Part shown: piece by piece, positions 51,865-54,314 of the stretch
Layout: each line of letters opens with the position of its first letter
How positions within the stretch are numbered: the first letter of the stretch is position 1
NCBI GenBank assembly: GCA_003243955.1
Contig: QHCE01000014.1
Span: forward strand, 1 to 54,314
Reading direction: 5' to 3'
DNA from: Acidimicrobiales bacterium
Lineage (GTDB): Bacteria; Actinomycetota; Actinomycetes; Mycobacteriales; QHCE01
Length of the DNA: 54,314 nucleotides
Notes under the pieces: generated by a model
What the model was told of the DNA's origin: nothing
The model's database searches: none
Seen by the model: only the letters and a program-made list of their open reading frames with translations
Made by a program: the position numbers and the translations under genes

Positions 51865-54314
51865 CTAGATGGTTCGCGGCCCGAGCGTGGGTCCTCGTCC
51901 GGTGGTCGGTAGTCCACCCTGCCCAGGAAGGTGCCCCGGAGCAGGTATGCCGCGCCACGCCGGCGACCGGCGAGCAGCGGCGCTGCCGGGTGTTTGGGCA
52001 CGGGTCTCCGAGAACGCGTCCTCGATGCGATCTACCTGGCGGATGCCAGCGGCAAGCACGGCTGGCGTCTGCACGGCTGAGCGCCAATCTTCATACCAGC
52101 TATCGCCGTAGCCATGCTTTTGCTCCTCTGCCTGCAAAAGATCAACTAGCTGTTCGTCGCTGCATGCCCGCAGTTGAGCGAGTGACACGTCGGTGACAGA
52201 AGACAACCATTCAAGCGAGTTCCGCCGCATCTCCCGAAGCGCAGCAACCACCCTCGGCTTATCGGCGGGGCTTGGACGAACAGGGTCGCGTTCGATGGCA
52301 GCTGCCATCTCCTGTCCGCGGGCTTGTCGCATCGCGCGTTGCATATGGCCCGATTGAGGCCGTCAGCAAAAGAGGCGTTATCCACACCGCGTCCCGGATG
52401 GCCTACCAGGACAATGTTTGGCTGTTGTACCGCTGCGGTCTCGGCGCCTGCCATGCGGGAGGAAACAATCGCGCGGGCCGCGTCAATGGAATCGCGAGGA
52501 TCGCTGTCACCGACATAATACACCACCACTGTCTCGGGCATCGTTGGGGTGGCGAAGACTTCAACAACCGCAATACCCTCCCCATCAGATGGCCGTTGGC
52601 TAGATACCACAGCTGGTTTTTGTCGCTCGGCTACCGCTGTAATGCGTGCGGCGGGTTCGGTGTGGAAGGTGAAAACCTGACCGTTAAGCCACCCGTCAGA
52701 GTGTTCGGTTTGCCGCCGTGACTGCGCGGCGAGCAAGATTGCCGCTACTTCGCTGTGTCGGGTCGGGTCATCCCCCTGTACCGATACGGTCACCGAAGGG
52801 AGAGACTGGGCCGCAGCGCCAGAGGGCCGTTCCAGTTCCAGCACCGTGACCATGGCCGTGGGCCCAGAATCGCCGAGTTGCGGCGCGCCTTCGGCAAGCC
52901 CGTGAAGGATCTGTTCCCGATCAACCGGGGCGTTAATGATGCCGCCTAGGTGCCGCTCTATCTGCTCTACTGGCAGTGGCAGCTCGTACGCGCCGAGCGT
53001 GTCCTCTGTCCAATAGGCAGCCTGGCGCAGCGGAAGTTCGGTGATGTTGCTCGGCGGCAGGAGCGTGTAGCTAAGCGAAAGCGGCCCATCGTAAATGAGC
53101 GGTTTATTCGTGAACGCCGCGAAACGTTCCGCGAGTTCAACGTCGCCAGTTCCAGAACCCCCGCCAACAAACCGCAAGGCGAAGCTGCCTTCGACACCGC
53201 GCTCCACGGTGATTCCGTGTTTACTGAACAACCCAGGACCACTTATACGGGTCCCCCCACGAGCTTCCTCGTCAATGTAGGGATCGGGCTGCTCGCTGAG
53301 CGCCCAGGAACGGATCTCCGCTTCAAGACGCTGCATGTTCCTAGCGTCATACCCCTGATTGAGAGCGTCGAGACGTGCGGCAACATCGGCATTGTCCAAC
53401 AATCGTCCCCGGCTCTGTTGGCCGGTGGCAGGCCCGCCACCCAGCGTCGGCACAAAGTATTGCCACATGTCACCGACCAGCTCGTCGACCGAACCGTACC
53501 CAATCACGGCGGTACCAGCGCTCGCTCGTACTACGAAGTCTTCCGGTGCGGCGGCGATGAGCCGATTGGCCGTCGCGGAAGCGAGGGCTCGCTCTTTGCG
53601 CTGCCTGGTATTGGTACGAATGTGCCGGTCACGCCAACTTTCGTAGAGCAAGCTGATGGTATCGGCGATCATCTCGCTGCCGTCGTCGAGTTCAGCGAGA
53701 TGTTGCCAAAACTCCGCCGGCGAGGTCGCGGTGAGTAGCGGTAGTTGCCGGTACTGAGTAGTTGCGTTCCGAAACCCATAATCACCTGCAACGCCCAACC
53801 GTTGCTGATCGACAGCCCGCTCCAACACCGCCGTTGCTAGCGGCGGCAACGTTGCGGCCTGGCCACCAGCTATTCGCCACATCATGCCCGACAACGCCGA
53901 GAGCAGCGCGGATTGGCCGGCCACGTCGAGCTGCGCAACGTTGCTCTCGGTCAACGACAGATCCGTCGCGATCTGCGCGAAGGCTGCCGTGGGATCCTGG
54001 TGGATGAGATTTTGATATCGATGTTGACGTTCTTCTTCGGCCAGCTGTGCGGCTCTGCGTGCGGCCGACTGCTGCGCTGCGACAACCCGCTCCTGCAGCT
54101 GCGTCTGAGCCGCCTCTACCAACTGCCGATCAGCCAATCCCTCAACCACGGCGAACAAAGATGCAAAGTCCGCCTCTTGAGAATTGTTGATCGCGTACAT
54201 CACCGCGCCCAAACGCCGCTCCGGGTCGTCTACTCGCTGTAAAGCCCAATCCATCAGTAGCGTCCGCGCCTGTGGATCACGTTCCCGCTCGTTAAGAGCG
54301 TGTTTTGAAACTGG
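51865..54314 (-). pseudogene. large unrecognised protein, 5' end off window, frameshifted
   Basis: The frame is open to the right edge, so the N-terminus lies outside. Down to about 52340 it encodes ~660 residues: a helical Ala/Gln-rich part, then a beta-rich part (GLFSKHGITVERG, TAMVTVLELERPSG, VVVYYVGDSDPRDSID, IVLVGHPGRGVDN). At about 52330-52345 coding character jumps to another frame (QRAMRQARGQEMAAAIE..SLEWLSSVTDVSLAQLRACSD), which continues to 51865. A further jump near 51985-52010 would give AAYLLRGTFLGRVDYRPPDE ending at 51855. I do not recognise the family; no membrane segments, signal or catalytic motif are evident. It could be a decaying gene or contain sequencing errors. Confidence 0.55.

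Overview
The window is a chromosomal segment of a moderately GC-rich actinobacterium. Evidence for this: a complete-looking actinobacterial division/cell-wall (dcw) cluster, a MurE with the DNPR motif typical of meso-diaminopimelate-adding enzymes, a MoxR-DUF58-transglutaminase trio near mraZ, a DUF3040 gene beside dinB, many GTG starts, 4-base start/stop overlaps and a leaderless-type divergent promoter. A member of the Mycobacteriales is my best guess, but the genus cannot be fixed by eye.

Region 1 (1-1.4 kb, + strand): a DUF6318-type lipoprotein (5' end off the window) overlapping a secreted PKD-like protein. Region 2 (1.5-17.7 kb, - strand): the dcw cluster in transcription order mraZ, rsmH, ftsL, pbpB, [GNAT, aminoglycoside-kinase-like], murE, murF, mraY, ftsW, murG, murC, ftsQ, ftsZ. 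murD is missing from its usual place between mraY and ftsW, and two resistance-type genes sit between pbpB and murE. mraZ is preceded by a promoter overlapped by four TGGG-type MraZ boxes. Region 3 (17.7-22.2 kb, -): a Tat-exported beta-helix protein, a 163-bp nested palindrome and leuS. Region 4 (22.3-27.9 kb, +): moxR, DUF58, transglutaminase and an RHH/Doc toxin-antitoxin pair. Region 5 (27.9-31.7 kb, -): DUF3040, dinB, a Uma2 nuclease and a type I phosphodiesterase. Region 6 (31.7-41.7 kb): a DHA2 exporter with three C-terminal carboxypeptidase-regulatory-like domains, a macrolide-type glycosyltransferase, a hydrolase-ABC ATPase fusion with its permease, and a DrrAB-like ABC exporter. Region 7 (41.8-43.4 kb): a membrane protein and a divergent small-protein/metallo-beta-lactamase pair. 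Region 8 (43.5-48.2 kb): a decaying defence/toxin-antitoxin patch with a truncated DNA methyltransferase, a twice-frameshifted SMC/RecF-like ATPase and its small partner, a BrnT-like/RHH pair and MNT nucleotidyltransferase with a truncated HEPN gene. Region 9 (48.2-54.3 kb, -): terC behind a probable yybP-ykoY riboswitch, uvrB, and a large unrecognised protein with at least one frameshift.

Three genome-level habits stand out. First, palindromic dispersed elements: a near-identical ~100-bp hairpin lies between ftsQ and ftsZ and again, in frame, inside the exporter's N-terminus, and a relative lies behind uvrB. Second, short in-frame tandem repeats of 15 or 18 bp cluster at the extreme ends of otherwise conserved genes (murC, murF, leuS, moxR, phosphodiesterase). 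Third, gene remnants are common (relE, HEPN, methyltransferase, SMC-like ATPase), pointing to repeated gain and decay of defence and toxin modules.
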